Positions 16,572 to 26,471 of a DNA stretch of 53,797 nucleotides are shown here, piece by piece; the stretch's first letter is position 1; each line of letters opens with the position of its first letter. Both the position numbers and the translations under genes were made by a program. The stretch comes from an uncultured Enterobacteriaceae bacterium (lineage in GTDB: Bacteria > Pseudomonadota > Gammaproteobacteria > Enterobacterales > Enterobacteriaceae), in assembly GCA_936920625.1 (NCBI GenBank), contig CAKZHC010000042.1, positions 1 to 53,797 on the forward strand, given 5' to 3'. A model generated the notes under the pieces. It worked only from the letters and a program-made list of their open reading frames with translations, did no database searches and was not told the DNA's origin.

Positions 16572-18053
16572 TTACGGCGTTTCGTTCAGATCTGCTGCCT
16601 CATTTGCCGCTAATCTGTCCATCTCAGGCTCATCAGACAGTGCCCGATCAATGTATTCGTTATCGATAGGCTGTTTTATTTCAACACCGAACTGACGCAA
16701 CTGTTCACTCTGAGCAACCATATTACCGCGCCCTTCGCAGAGCTTCTTCATCGCCTTATCATAACTTTCTCCTGCCCGTTTCAAACTCTTTCCCAGGACG
16801 TCCATATCCTCTATAAACAAGCGTATTTTATTGTAAAGTTTGGCTCCCTGCTCTGCGATACGCTGGGCATTGCGGCTTTGATGCTCATAGCGCCACAGAT
16901 TATTTATAGTCCGCAGTGCAACCAGCAGCGAGGTCGGGCTGACCAGCATAATATTTTGTTTCAGCGCTTCGCTGATGAGTTCTGGTTCACGTTCAATTGC
17001 CAGCAAGAAAGCAGGCTCAACCGGAATAAACATCAGAACATAATCGAGAGAATATAAGCCGGGCAACCGATGATAATCTTTATCGCCTAACTGGCGCAGA
17101 TGTCCGCGGATCGCTTTGATATGATCGGCCAGCGCCTGTTGCCGTATCGTTTCATCTTCTGCATTAAAATAACGTTCATAGGCAACGAGTGTCATTTTGG
17201 CATCGATTACCACGTCTTTGTTTTGCGGCAAATGGACAATAACATCCGGTTGCATTCGGCTGTTATCTTCAAGTTTAACCTTTACCTGGGTATCATACTC
17301 ATAACCCTCGCGCAGGCCAGATGCTTCCAGTACGCGGCTTAACACAATCTCCCCCCAATTCCCCTGGATTTTATTATCCCCTTTCAATGCTCGTGTGAGG
17401 TTGACCGCCTCCTGCGCCATACGCGTGTTTAGCTGTTGCAGATTCCGGATTTCATGTGTGAGAGTGTGACGTTCACGGGCCTCCTGCCCCAGCCCCTCCT
17501 GGACCTGACGACGGAATCCTTCAAGTTGCTCGCGTAATGGTGTGATTAAGGCATTCAAACTCTGGCGATTCTGCTCGTCGATCCGACGCCCGCTGTGGTC
17601 AAATATTTTATTGGCCAGATTTTCAAACTGGCTGTTGAGTCGCTGCTCACTATCAATCAATAACCGCTGTTTCTCTTCTGTCGCTTGCCGGCTCTCCTCC
17701 AGCCGGGTGGTCACTTCACGCAACCGAACTTCTTGTGCGCCATTTATTTCGAGCTGATTACGTAGCTCGCGACTAAGCTGCTGGCTTTCATTATGCCAGT
17801 GATCAAGATGACGTAGTTTTTCCTGAGCAGCGGAGAGAGCACTGTCTAATTGGCGGAGTTCCTGCTGCTGAGCATCAGTATGCTGTTGTAAACGGAGACG
17901 TTCCTGTTGCAACTGTTCATTGTTATTCATCAGTATACGTTGGTCACTTCGTGCCTGTATCAGTACCCGATGATAGCGAAGGTAGCTAAGCATCAGGCCC
18001 AACAACAGCCCTGCGCCAGCCGCGCAGATAAGGTAGATCTCTATTATTGTCAT
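16572..18053 (-). CDS. rmuC: DNA recombination protein RmuC
   Basis: A 493-residue protein with an N-terminal membrane helix (IYLICAAGAGLLLGLML), a long coiled coil rich in Gln, Glu and Arg (about 35-185), and the RmuC nuclease-like domain (GNWGEIVLSRVLEASGL, KDVVIDAKMTLVAYERYF, VLMFIPVEPAFLLA). In E. coli it limits inversions at short repeats. ATG 18053 has GGGAG 8 bases upstream and gives the membrane-anchored start; a start 18 codons upstream lacks support. The acidic C-terminal tail (SDEPEMDRLAANEAADLNE) varies in the family. Confidence 0.93.
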   Translation of the reverse strand: MTIIEIYLICAAGAGLLLGLMLSYLRYHRVLIQARSDQRILMNNNEQLQQERLRLQQHTDAQQQELRQLDSALSAAQEKLRHLDHWHNESQQLSRELRNQLEINGAQEVRLREVTTRLEESRQATEEKQRLLIDSEQRLNSQFENLANKIFDHSGRRIDEQNRQSLNALITPLREQLEGFRRQVQEGLGQEARERHTLTHEIRNLQQLNTRMAQEAVNLTRALKGDNKIQGNWGEIVLSRVLEASGLREGYEYDTQVKVKLEDNSRMQPDVIVHLPQNKDVVIDAKMTLVAYERYFNAEDETIRQQALADHIKAIRGHLRQLGDKDYHRLPGLYSLDYVLMFIPVEPAFLLAIEREPELISEALKQNIMLVSPTSLLVALRTINNLWRYEHQSRNAQRIAEQGAKLYNKIRLFIEDMDVLGKSLKRAGESYDKAMKKLCEGRGNMVAQSEQLRQFGVEIKQPIDNEYIDRALSDEPEMDRLAANEAADLNETP

Positions 18054-18479
18054 CACGTTTCTCCCAAACGCTGTAGCTATGTGCAAGCTACCCTGCAGGC
18101 TGTCCATGCTAACCTGCCGCCAGTGTGTGTGATAAATTCTCAGTCAGTGACATCAGTTCTTCAGTTTTTTGCTACCCGCCCATTCCGCTATGTAATTAAT
18201 TATCAGCAAACAATTTCAGGATGCACACAGCGAGTAATATCTACAATATTAAGAGAATATTTGTCATTGTGATGTTAAATACTCTGGAATGTAAAACCGC
18301 TGAAAATAAATCACAATAACTTAGATAGTTATCGGAGAATATAACCCTACAATGCTATCTGACACAATAAGCATACTTGCCGGCAGCCAAAGATACAGAT
18401 AAATAATATAACGGGTTTAACAGCTCGAATCACAACGGTTATAGCAATAAACGTGCTACAGCCACCGATGGAGAGAACG
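18054..18479. other. Intergenic stretch where udp is expected
   Basis: In E. coli uridine phosphorylase (udp) lies between rmuC and dlhH. Here the 426 bases between the divergent rmuC and dlhH starts contain no credible gene and no recognisable udp remnant. The region is AT-rich and must hold the two divergent promoters; no operator could be assigned with confidence. Confidence 0.55.
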
Positions 18480-19310
18480 ATGAAAACCGATGACAATTCT
18501 GCTCGTAAGCCACGTCACGATGGGGTAACTCAGGAGATATCACCCGGCGGGTCCACCATCACCACTGAGAGTTCCGCCATTAACACAGGCGAGACCTCCA
18601 TACCGACCCAGGGTGAAACCATGCCAGCCTGGTACTCCCGGCCAAAAAAAAGTAGTAAACATCCACTGCCTGTTGTGCTGGTGGTACAGGAGATTTTTGG
18701 TGTCAATGAACACATTCGCGATATTTGCCGCAGGCTGGCTATGGAGGGATATCTGGCTATTGCGCCCGAGCTCTATTTCCGTCAGGGCTGCCCCGCAGAA
18801 TATGACAATATCGAAATATTACGACGCGAAATAGTCAGCAAAGTACCGGACTCACAAGTACTGGCCGATTTGGATCATGTAGCCAACTGGGCCTCACGAA
18901 ACGGCGGGGATATGCGTAACCTGGCCATTACTGGTTTCTGCTGGGGTGGTCGTATCAGCTGGTTGTATGCCGCCCATAATCCACAGCTGAAAGCAGGCGT
19001 TGCCTGGTATGGCCGGCTGAATGGCGAAAAAACCATTAATCAGCCTAAACATCCCATCGATGTGGCGCTGGACCTCAATGCACCAGTGCTCGGTCTGTAT
19101 GGCGGACAGGATGAAATCATCCCAGAAGAAAGTGTGGAGGCCATGCGTAAAGCGCTGCGTGCAGCCAATGCTAAGGCAGAGATAGTTGTCTATCCTGAAG
19201 CCGGTCATGCCTTCAATGCAGATTATCGCTCACAATATCACGAAGCTGCCGCTAAAGATGGCTGGCAACGAATGGTGAGATGGTTTCAACAGCACGGCGT
19301 GACTTCCTGA
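18480..19310 (+). CDS. dlhH: Dienelactone hydrolase family protein
   Basis: A 276-residue alpha/beta hydrolase (E. coli DlhH/YsgA 271). The catalytic triad is visible: the Cys nucleophile in GFCWGGRISW, Asp in LYGGQDEIIPEES and His in EAGHAFNADYR. QEIFGVNEHIRDICRRLA is a family hallmark. The physiological substrate is unknown. I chose ATG 18480 because GGAGAG lies just upstream; an in-frame ATG 9 codons earlier is less well placed. The N-terminal 40 residues are Ser/Thr-rich and vary in the family. It converges on metE. Confidence 0.92.
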   Translation: MKTDDNSARKPRHDGVTQEISPGGSTITTESSAINTGETSIPTQGETMPAWYSRPKKSSKHPLPVVLVVQEIFGVNEHIRDICRRLAMEGYLAIAPELYFRQGCPAEYDNIEILRREIVSKVPDSQVLADLDHVANWASRNGGDMRNLAITGFCWGGRISWLYAAHNPQLKAGVAWYGRLNGEKTINQPKHPIDVALDLNAPVLGLYGGQDEIIPEESVEAMRKALRAANAKAEIVVYPEAGHAFNADYRSQYHEAAAKDGWQRMVRWFQQHGVTS

Positions 19311-19332
19311 CCGCCGTGCAAATAATATCAGA

Positions 19333-19393
19333 GGGCGCTGGCACTGCTGCCAGACATAACCGCCCGATGAATAAAGGAGCCATGCCAGCTCCT
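19333..19393. terminator. Tandem hairpins between convergent dlhH and metE
   Basis: CTGGCA (19338-19343) pairs with TGCCAG (19348-19353), enclosed by GGGCG (19333-19337) and CGCCC (19361-19365). A second hairpin, AGGAGC (19375-19380) with GCTCCT (19388-19393), follows. They sit between two converging genes and probably end transcription from both sides. T tracts are weak, so this is tentative. Confidence 0.45.
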
Positions 19394-19409
19394 GATTATA
19401 CAATGTGAC

Positions 19410-21677
19410 TTAATAGGTCATTCGCAGATTTTTAGCCGCTTTGACCATATTAGCCAGCGCCCGGCGAGTCTCTTCCCAGTTCCGGGTTTTAAGGCCACAG
19501 TCAGGATTAACCCAAAGCCGTTCACCTGGAATATGTAGTGCGGCACTGCGGAGCAAAGCTTCTATCCAGCCTACATCTGGGATATTGGGTGAGTGAATAT
19601 CATAAACGCCGGGCCCTATCTCATTAGGGTAATCAAACTTTTCAAACGACTTTAACAATGCCATATCGGAACGGGATGTTTCAATTGTTATTACATCTGC
19701 ATCAAGCGCTGCAATAGACTCCATAATGTCATCAAATTCGCAATAACACATGTGAGTATGGATTTGGGTGGAATCGTCCACCACGGATGCACTGAGACGA
19801 AACGCTTCCGTCGCCCATTTAAGATAAGCTGACCAGTCAGAACGCTGCAACGGCAGCCCCTCACGCAGCGCTGGCTCATCTATTTGAATGATGCCAATTC
19901 CAGCACGCTCTAAATCTGCCACTTCGTCTCGCAGTGCCAGCGCAATCTGCTGAGCGATGATATCACGACCGATGTCTTCGCGAGGAAAAGACCAGCAAAG
20001 CATCGTCACCGGGCCAGTTAACATCCCTTTCACGGGTTTGGCGGTAAGAGACTGTGCATATTTTGCCCATTCGACGGTGATAGGTTGCGGCCGGCTCACA
20101 TCACCAATAATCACCGGCGGCTTGACACAGCGGGAACCATAACTCTGCACCCAGCCATGCTGAGTGAATACAAAGCCCTCAAGATGCTCACCAAAGTACT
20201 CGACCATATCGTTACGCTCTGCCTCACCGTGCACCAGTACGTCAAGCTCCAGGTCCTCCTGTTCACTAATTACCTGTCTGATGTGTCCGGCAATGGCACT
20301 ACGGTAGCTATCGCCATCGATATGGCCCTGCCTGAAACCAAGGCGCAAAGCACGAATTTCTTTAGTCTGAGGGAATGATCCGATAGTCGTTGTCGGCCAG
20401 GCAGGCAGCCCCAGCCGCTTACGCTGCACACTGGCACGCTGTGGATAAGCGCTGTCACGCTGACACACACTGGCAGAGATAGCTTCCACACGCTGTGCTA
20501 CCGCTGGATTATGTACTCTGGAAGAAGTCTGGCGCTTACGGATGGATTCACCCCACTTCGCCAGTATTGAGGAATCACCACTGTTTAGTGCCTGGCTTAA
20601 TAAAGCCAGTTCACTGCACTTTTGTAATGCAAAAGCAAACCAGCTGATGACTTCATTATCAAGATCTTGCTCAAGATTCAGATCTATCGGAGAGTGCAGC
20701 AGAGAACAGGAGCTGCCAATCCACAACTGCTGACGTTTGCCGATTAGTGGTTGTAGACGCCTAAACCAGCTCTCCAGGTCCGCCCGCCAGACATTACGGC
20801 CGTTAACAACCCCAAGGGACAGTAACCATTCCGACGGTAATCTGTCGTTGAGCTCCATCAGGTCATCTTTGCCATGAACCAAATCAACATGCAAACCCTC
20901 TACTGGCAACTCTCGGATGACCTCCAGATTCTGCTTTATGCTGTCGAAATAGGTGGTTAGCAGAAGTTTAACCTGTCCCTGTAGTGAGTCATATGTGGAA
21001 TAAAAAGCCACTCGCCATGACTCCGGCAACTCCAGCGCCAACACAGGTTCATCGATTTGTACCCACTCAATGCCACGCTGCGCCAGTTCAGCCAGTATCT
21101 GCTGATAAACTGGCACTATCTCCTTTAGCAGCGTCAGGCGATCAAAAGGTGTACCTTTGAGTTTACCTAGCCAGAGATAAGTTACGGGACCCAGGAGAAC
21201 AGGTTTCACCTTGTGATTGAGCGCCAGCGCTTCATCCACTTCCTCCAATAACTGCCGCCAGCATAATTCAAACTTCTGGCCCTGCGTAAATTCCGGCACG
21301 ATATAGTGATAATTAGTATTAAACCACTTTGTCATTTCGGCAGCTGCAGCTGGCTCACCGCCGGGAGATTGACCCCTCGCGACACGAAACAGCGTATCCA
21401 GGCCCGGTGTGGCCTCCTGATTGCGATGACGTAGCGGTACATTTCCTAACATCAGGCTGGTTGTCAGAACATGATCATACCAAGCAAAATCACCAACTGG
21501 TATTAAATCCACACCAGCCTCTTTTTGTTGCTGCCAGTGTTTTGCACGCAGCTGACGACCTGTCTCCAGCAGCGCCTGCTGAGTACTCTGACCTGCCCAG
21601 TAACACTCCAGTGCTTTTTTTAGTTCACGCTTTGAACCAATGCGCGGAAATCCAAGCGTATGGTTTAAAATAGTCAT
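19410..21677 (-). CDS. metE: Cobalamin-independent methionine synthase
   Basis: A 755-residue enzyme (E. coli 753) that transfers the methyl group of 5-methyl-tetrahydropteroyltri-glutamate to homocysteine, the last step of methionine synthesis. The C-terminal zinc ligands are present: His and Cys in THMCYCEF, Glu in TIETSRSDM and Cys in VNPDCGLKTR. HGEAERNDMVEYFGE and QIDEPALREGLPL line the active site. ATG 21677 has GGAG 7 bases upstream; the GTG just before it is not needed. It is divergent from its activator metR. Confidence 0.97.
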   Translation of the reverse strand: MTILNHTLGFPRIGSKRELKKALECYWAGQSTQQALLETGRQLRAKHWQQQKEAGVDLIPVGDFAWYDHVLTTSLMLGNVPLRHRNQEATPGLDTLFRVARGQSPGGEPAAAAEMTKWFNTNYHYIVPEFTQGQKFELCWRQLLEEVDEALALNHKVKPVLLGPVTYLWLGKLKGTPFDRLTLLKEIVPVYQQILAELAQRGIEWVQIDEPVLALELPESWRVAFYSTYDSLQGQVKLLLTTYFDSIKQNLEVIRELPVEGLHVDLVHGKDDLMELNDRLPSEWLLSLGVVNGRNVWRADLESWFRRLQPLIGKRQQLWIGSSCSLLHSPIDLNLEQDLDNEVISWFAFALQKCSELALLSQALNSGDSSILAKWGESIRKRQTSSRVHNPAVAQRVEAISASVCQRDSAYPQRASVQRKRLGLPAWPTTTIGSFPQTKEIRALRLGFRQGHIDGDSYRSAIAGHIRQVISEQEDLELDVLVHGEAERNDMVEYFGEHLEGFVFTQHGWVQSYGSRCVKPPVIIGDVSRPQPITVEWAKYAQSLTAKPVKGMLTGPVTMLCWSFPREDIGRDIIAQQIALALRDEVADLERAGIGIIQIDEPALREGLPLQRSDWSAYLKWATEAFRLSASVVDDSTQIHTHMCYCEFDDIMESIAALDADVITIETSRSDMALLKSFEKFDYPNEIGPGVYDIHSPNIPDVGWIEALLRSAALHIPGERLWVNPDCGLKTRNWEETRRALANMVKAAKNLRMTY

Positions 21678-21827
21678 CACAATCTCCAGTAATACGGCGC
21701 AACCTCGCTGTTACACCAAAGAGGGAAATCCGGGTTTTTAGCCATCCAGATGTTTACACTTCCATATTGAATCGCTATTGTACTGTTCTCAAGCGAGAAT
21801 TATTCAAGATCTATCTGAAGGAGTCTC
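21678..21827. promoter_or_regulatory. metE-metR divergent control region
   Basis: A 150-base region between the divergent metE and metR starts. In E. coli it holds MetR and MetJ sites. Here AGATGTTT (21748-21755), followed by ACACTTCC, is a weak tandem match to the MetJ met-box AGACGTCT. TGAA/TTCA half-sites near 21768 and 21806 could be MetR boxes. No perfect copy of either motif is seen. A good AAGGAG ribosome site precedes metR. Confidence 0.4.
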
Positions 21828-22748
21828 ATGATCGAAATCAAACATCTGCGGACATTACAGGCATTGCACAATACCGGCTCGCTTGCCGCTGCGGCAGCAC
21901 AACTTCATCAGACTCAGTCAGCGCTATCACATCAGTTCAGCGAACTTGAGCAACGTCTCGGTTTTCGATTATTTGTGCGTAAAAGCCAGCCCGTACATTT
22001 CACACCACAAGGAGAAATTCTGTTGCAACTGGCCAGAAATGTATTGCCACAGATCCATCAGGCGCTTGAAGCCTGTCACCATTCCGGGCAGAGCACATTA
22101 CGTATTGCCATCGAATGCCACAGTTGTATCCAGTGGCTGACTCCCGCGATCGATAATTTCCGCCTTAGCTGGCCGGAGGTCATAATGGATTTTAAATCTG
22201 GTGTCACCTTCGACCCCCAGCCTGCGTTACAACAGGGTGAGCTGGACCTAGTGCTAACTTCTGATGTTATGGCACGAAGCGGTGTACATTACACACCAAT
22301 GTTCGATTTTGAGGTCCGCCTGGTTCTGGCGCCTGATCATCCTCTGGCAAAACGTGAACAAATAAGGCCCCATGATATAGCCAGTGAATTACTGTTGATC
22401 TACCCGGTACAGCGGCAGCGTCTTGATGTGTGGCGTTATTTTCTACAACCTGCCAGCATTACACCATCGCTGAAAAGTGTTGATAATACTCTACTGTTAC
22501 TCCAGATGGTCTCAGCTCGCATGGGGATCGCAGCACTCCCCCACTGGGTGGTTGATAGTGCTGAACATCAGGGTCTGGTAGTGACCAGAAAGTTAGGAGA
22601 AGGGTTTTGGAGCCGCCTCTATGCAGCAGTTCGTGATAACGAACGGCTACAACCAGTGACTAAAGCCTTCATTCGTTCGGCGCGTATACACGCCTGCCAG
22701 CACCTGCCATTTGTCCGGGATATCTCCAGCTGCGGAGGAAATAGCTAA
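21828..22748 (+). CDS. metR: LysR-family transcriptional regulator MetR
   Basis: A 306-residue LysR-type activator of metE and other methionine genes, with homocysteine as co-inducer. The N-terminal winged HTH is plain: MIEIKHLRTLQALHNTGSLA, then AAAQLHQTQSALSHQFSELE. The effector domain has IAIECHSCIQWLTPAI and QMVSARMGIAALPHWVVDS. It is about 11 residues shorter at the C-terminus than E. coli MetR (317), a variable region. It converges with yigM, 12 bases between stops. Confidence 0.96.
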   Translation: MIEIKHLRTLQALHNTGSLAAAAAQLHQTQSALSHQFSELEQRLGFRLFVRKSQPVHFTPQGEILLQLARNVLPQIHQALEACHHSGQSTLRIAIECHSCIQWLTPAIDNFRLSWPEVIMDFKSGVTFDPQPALQQGELDLVLTSDVMARSGVHYTPMFDFEVRLVLAPDHPLAKREQIRPHDIASELLLIYPVQRQRLDVWRYFLQPASITPSLKSVDNTLLLLQMVSARMGIAALPHWVVDSAEHQGLVVTRKLGEGFWSRLYAAVRDNERLQPVTKAFIRSARIHACQHLPFVRDISSCGGNS

Positions 22749-22760
22749 TACTAAGGAGTG

Positions 22761-23669
22761 TTACGTTTGTGGCGATTCAACTCTATTCACAATCCAGCGC
22801 TCGTGTACCCACAATGAGAAGAAGATAAGTGCTGAACCCAGCGAGAAGCTAATCCACTCGGGCCGTTGTTGCCAGATGGCCAAATTGACCAGTAATCCAA
22901 CCGGTACATGCATGCTGTTCATAATGCAAAGGGTGCCACAATCTACACGGGTTGCACCATAATTCCACATAAAATAACCCAGCCCGGTTGCCACCATGCC
23001 CAGCCAGAGCAATACACCCCACTGTGATGCGTTGGAAGGTGCCTGATCAGCTTTGCCCCATATAACCCAGCTAATAGTGGCGACTAGTGCAGCGCCAAGA
23101 TAAAACCAGGAGAATGCCATATGCTGTTCCATGGGGCACACCTCCTGTAAGCGCTTATACCCCACCATACCCAGAGCAAGAAAAAACTCTCCCAGCTGAA
23201 CTAGCAGAAACCCGTGCCAGAAATAGTCACCGGCTTTGTTATAATTAATGATTGCTGCTCCCAGCATCGCCAGTAACGCGCTACAGACATAGTTCAGCCG
23301 TACTCCCCTGCCGCACATCAGATCATAAATAAGTGTGATATATAGTGGTGTAACCACCGTGAATAGCAGAAAATCCGCCACACTCAGATACATATAAGCC
23401 TGAAACCCTAATACATACGAAACGCCGAGCTGTAGCGCTCCTGCCAGCATATAGAGCAGTAACGTTGAGATACGATAACCACGCCATCGCAAAAAAGGGA
23501 GAAACATGAGTGCTGCCAGCAATAACCGAAACATGGCACTAAACCAGCTATCCACATGGCCCGACAGAAACTCACCAGTCAGACTATAAGAAAATCCCCA
23601 CACCAAGGTTGTAAAAATAAGGTATAACACTGCAATAGTCCCCGAAAATCCTGATGAATTAATGAACAT
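22761..23669 (-). CDS. yigM: EamA/DMT-superfamily transporter, YigM-like
   Basis: A 302-residue integral membrane protein with about ten hydrophobic segments in two EamA repeats (WGFSYSLTGEFL in the first, LWLGMVATGLGYFMWNYGAT in the second). By position next to metR it corresponds to E. coli YigM, reported as a biotin importer. Residue-level identity to YigM could not be checked, so the substrate is inferred from position only. The assigned ATG has an AGG immediately before it and the true start may differ. Confidence 0.75.
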   Translation of the reverse strand: MFINSSGFSGTIAVLYLIFTTLVWGFSYSLTGEFLSGHVDSWFSAMFRLLLAALMFLPFLRWRGYRISTLLLYMLAGALQLGVSYVLGFQAYMYLSVADFLLFTVVTPLYITLIYDLMCGRGVRLNYVCSALLAMLGAAIINYNKAGDYFWHGFLLVQLGEFFLALGMVGYKRLQEVCPMEQHMAFSWFYLGAALVATISWVIWGKADQAPSNASQWGVLLWLGMVATGLGYFMWNYGATRVDCGTLCIMNSMHVPVGLLVNLAIWQQRPEWISFSLGSALIFFSLWVHERWIVNRVESPQT

Positions 23670-23952
23670 CCTGGAAAGTGATTTTTACTTATTTTCACTA
23701 AAGTAAAAAGCACTATCTTACTGACATTCAGGTTGACTTATCCATAAAGCCATTTTATGAAATAGGAATGCTCCTAAACAATATTAAAAAATTATTATGT
23801 TTTAGTCTTGTTTTTATGAAATCTGTTTAAGTCAGTAATGAGTCAGCTGTCACAAAAAAGGGATAATAAATGTTCTTTATACTGTAAAAATGCAAAATAA
23901 TCTTCTATCACGCCTGAAATAACAACAAAAATATGATTCTAAAGGAAGCTAA
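23670..23952. promoter_or_regulatory. Divergent yigM/glpT control region
   Basis: An AT-rich 283-base region between yigM and glpT. TGAGTCAGCTGTCACA (23839-23854) has one perfect TCACA half and could be a CRP site. ATGTTC near 23870 resembles a GlpR half-operator. Both assignments are weak. glpT has a good AAAGGAAG ribosome site at about 23940. Confidence 0.3.
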
Positions 23953-25305
23953 ATGTTAAGATTTTTTAAACCTGCTGTACATCGGCCTCTTCTGGAGGCT
24001 AATCTCATCGATCCTCTCTACCGCCATCTGCGCTGGCAAATATTTTTGGGAATATTTACAGGTTATGCCGCTTATTATCTGGTACGCAAAAATTTTGCAC
24101 TAGCCATGCCATCACTGATTGAGCAAGGTTTTTCACGCGGTGAACTCGGTTTTGCTCTTTCAGGAATCGCTATCGCTTATGGATTCTCTAAATTTATCAT
24201 GGGGTTGCTATCGGATCGTTCAAATCCGCGTGTTTTTCTGCCGGTTGGTCTGATCCTGTCGGCTGGTGTGATGTTAATCATGGGATTTGTTCCCTGGGCT
24301 ACCTCAAGCATCATAATCATGTTTACCCTACTGTTCATCTGCGGCTGGTTCCAGGGCATGGGCTGGGCGCCTTGCGGACGTACCATGGTACACTGGTGGT
24401 CGCAAAAAGAGCGTGGAACTATTGTTTCCATCTGGAATTGCGCCCACAACGTTGGCGGAGGCCTTCCTCCCCTGCTCTTTTTACTCGGTATGGCCTGGTT
24501 TAATGACTGGAAAGCAGCATTTTATATGCCAGCCTTTGCCGCTATTCTGCTGGCAATTATTGCTTTCATGTTAATTCGCGACACTCCTCAATCCTGCGGA
24601 TTGCCCCCTATTGAAGAATACAAGCTTGACTACCCTGCCAACTACAGCAGTCAGTACGAAAAAGAGATGACCACAAAGGAAATTTTTATGCAGTACATTC
24701 TGCCTAATAAACTACTGTGGTTTATCGCTCTGGCCAATGTTTTTATTTACCTGCTGCGCTATGGCATTCTCGACTGGTCTCCCACTTACCTGAAAGAGGT
24801 CAAGCATTTCGAACTGGGTAAATCCTCCTGGACTTATTTCTTATATGAATATGCCGGAATTCCGGGCACTCTGCTGTGTGGCTGGATGTCGGATAAGGTT
24901 TTTAAAGGCAGCCGGAGTGTCGCTGGCATCTTCTTCATGCTGTTAGTGGCTATTGCTACCGTGATTTTCTGGCTCAACCCGCCAGGTAATCCAAACGTTG
25001 ATATAGCCTGTATGATAATTATTGGCTTTCTAATTTATGGTCCGGTCATGCTAATCGGCTTGCACGCTTTGGAACTGGTTCCCAAAAAAGCTGCAGGTAC
25101 GGCGGCGGGTTTCACGGGTCTGTTTGGTTATCTGGGCGGATCCGTCGCTGCCAGTACGATTATTGGCTTTACCGTTGATGCCTTTGGCTGGGACGGAGGA
25201 TTCCGACTTATGATTGGCGGTAATGTTCTGGCGCTACTGCTGCTGGTAATAACGATGCTAGGTGAACAGAAACATAAGCAGATATTAGCACACACGTCAT
25301 CATAA
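23953..25305 (+). CDS. glpT: Glycerol-3-phosphate/phosphate antiporter
   Basis: A 450-residue major-facilitator protein of the organophosphate:Pi antiporter family (E. coli 452). The inner-membrane transporter exchanges periplasmic sn-glycerol-3-phosphate for cytoplasmic phosphate. Two substrate-binding arginines are in YYLVRKNFALAMP (about 45) and YLLRYGILDWSPTYL (about 269), and the central His is in NCAHNVGGGLPPLL. The block WFQGMGWAPCGRTMVHWWS is diagnostic. It sits 14 bases before glpQ as in the classic glpTQ operon. Its placement between yigM and yigL is not the E. coli one. Confidence 0.96.
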   Translation: MLRFFKPAVHRPLLEANLIDPLYRHLRWQIFLGIFTGYAAYYLVRKNFALAMPSLIEQGFSRGELGFALSGIAIAYGFSKFIMGLLSDRSNPRVFLPVGLILSAGVMLIMGFVPWATSSIIIMFTLLFICGWFQGMGWAPCGRTMVHWWSQKERGTIVSIWNCAHNVGGGLPPLLFLLGMAWFNDWKAAFYMPAFAAILLAIIAFMLIRDTPQSCGLPPIEEYKLDYPANYSSQYEKEMTTKEIFMQYILPNKLLWFIALANVFIYLLRYGILDWSPTYLKEVKHFELGKSSWTYFLYEYAGIPGTLLCGWMSDKVFKGSRSVAGIFFMLLVAIATVIFWLNPPGNPNVDIACMIIIGFLIYGPVMLIGLHALELVPKKAAGTAAGFTGLFGYLGGSVAASTIIGFTVDAFGWDGGFRLMIGGNVLALLLLVITMLGEQKHKQILAHTSS

Positions 25306-25319
25306 TCGGAGTAAGTTAT

Positions 25320-26424
25320 ATGTTTAGATCTATGTTAATACTAACATTATTGACAGCCTCAGCCACCAGCAGTGCCAAAAGTAGCGACAAAATGGTAATT
25401 GCCCATCGCGGTGCCAGTGGTTATCTGCCAGAACATACTTTAGCAGCTAAAGCAATGGCTTATGCACAAGGTGCTGATTTTCTTGAGCAGCATGACTAAG
25501 GATGACAAGTTGATCGTTTTACACGATCACTACCTTGATTACGTCACTGACGTTACCACCCGTTACCCCGGCCGCGCACGTAAAGATGGGCGTTACTATG
25601 CAATTGATTTTACCCTCAACGAAATCAAACGTCTTAAATTTACTGAGGGCTTTACTCTGGTAAACGGACATAAGGTTCAGACTTTTCCGCATCGTTTCCC
25701 AATGGGTAAATCCAATTTTCACATTCACACCTTTGAAGATGAAATTGAGTTCGTACAAGGATTAAATCACTCCACGGGCAAATCAATTGGCATCTATCCT
25801 GAAATCAAAGCCCCCTGGTTTCATCAAAAGGAAGGTAAAGATATTTCAGTACGAGTTTTGGAGGTCCTGAAGAAGTACGGTTATACCAGTAAAAACAGCA
25901 ATGTCTGGTTACAGTGCTTTGATTTTAATGAATTAAAACGCATTAAAAATAAACTTCAGCCAGCACTCGGAATGGATCTGAAACTGGTACAACTTATTGC
26001 CCGCACCGACTGGAACGAGACACAGGAATTACAAGGAAATAAATGGATAAATTACAGTTATGACTGGATGTTCAAGCCGGGCGCTATGGCAATTCTGGCA
26101 CGTTATGTGGATGCCATTGGCCCCGATTATCATATGCTGATAGACGACCAAAGTCCGGCTGGTGCCCCACGCCTCACAGCTATGGCGCAGGAAGCACACA
26201 GTAACAAACTGCAAATCCATCCTTATACCGTGCGCATCGATCAGTTGCCTTCCTGGGCCTGTGACGTTAATCAGGTATATGACACTCTCTATAATAAAAC
26301 TCAGGTAGAAGGCCTCTTTACTGACTTTCCGGATAGTGCTGTGCAATTTTTGCAGCAGCGCAAACAAACCGGCAGAATCCTGAATGGGGAGTTGCAAAAT
26401 ACCCAGCAACAGGAAAAGTGCTAA
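25320..26424 (+). pseudogene. glpQ: glpQ, periplasmic glycerophosphodiester phosphodiesterase, frameshifted
   Basis: GlpQ hydrolyses glycerophosphodiesters in the periplasm to glycerol-3-phosphate, which GlpT imports. Frame 1 (25320-25499) encodes a signal peptide (MFRSMLILTLLTASATSSA) and the catalytic HRGASGYLPEHT. It runs to GADFLEQ, then shifts and stops at TAA 25497-25499. From ATG 25492 the expected MTKDDKLIVLHDHYLD continues in another frame to the normal end (GLFTDFPDSAVQFL). Eight bases of the Asp-Leu-Val codons are missing after 25490. The second catalytic His (LHDHYLD) is in the downstream part and the metal-binding Asp of E-x-D is lost. GGAG precedes the start. Confidence 0.88.
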
Positions 26425-26471
26425 ATCTATACCACAGAAAAATAGGATTACGCTGTTATGTGCACCACCAG

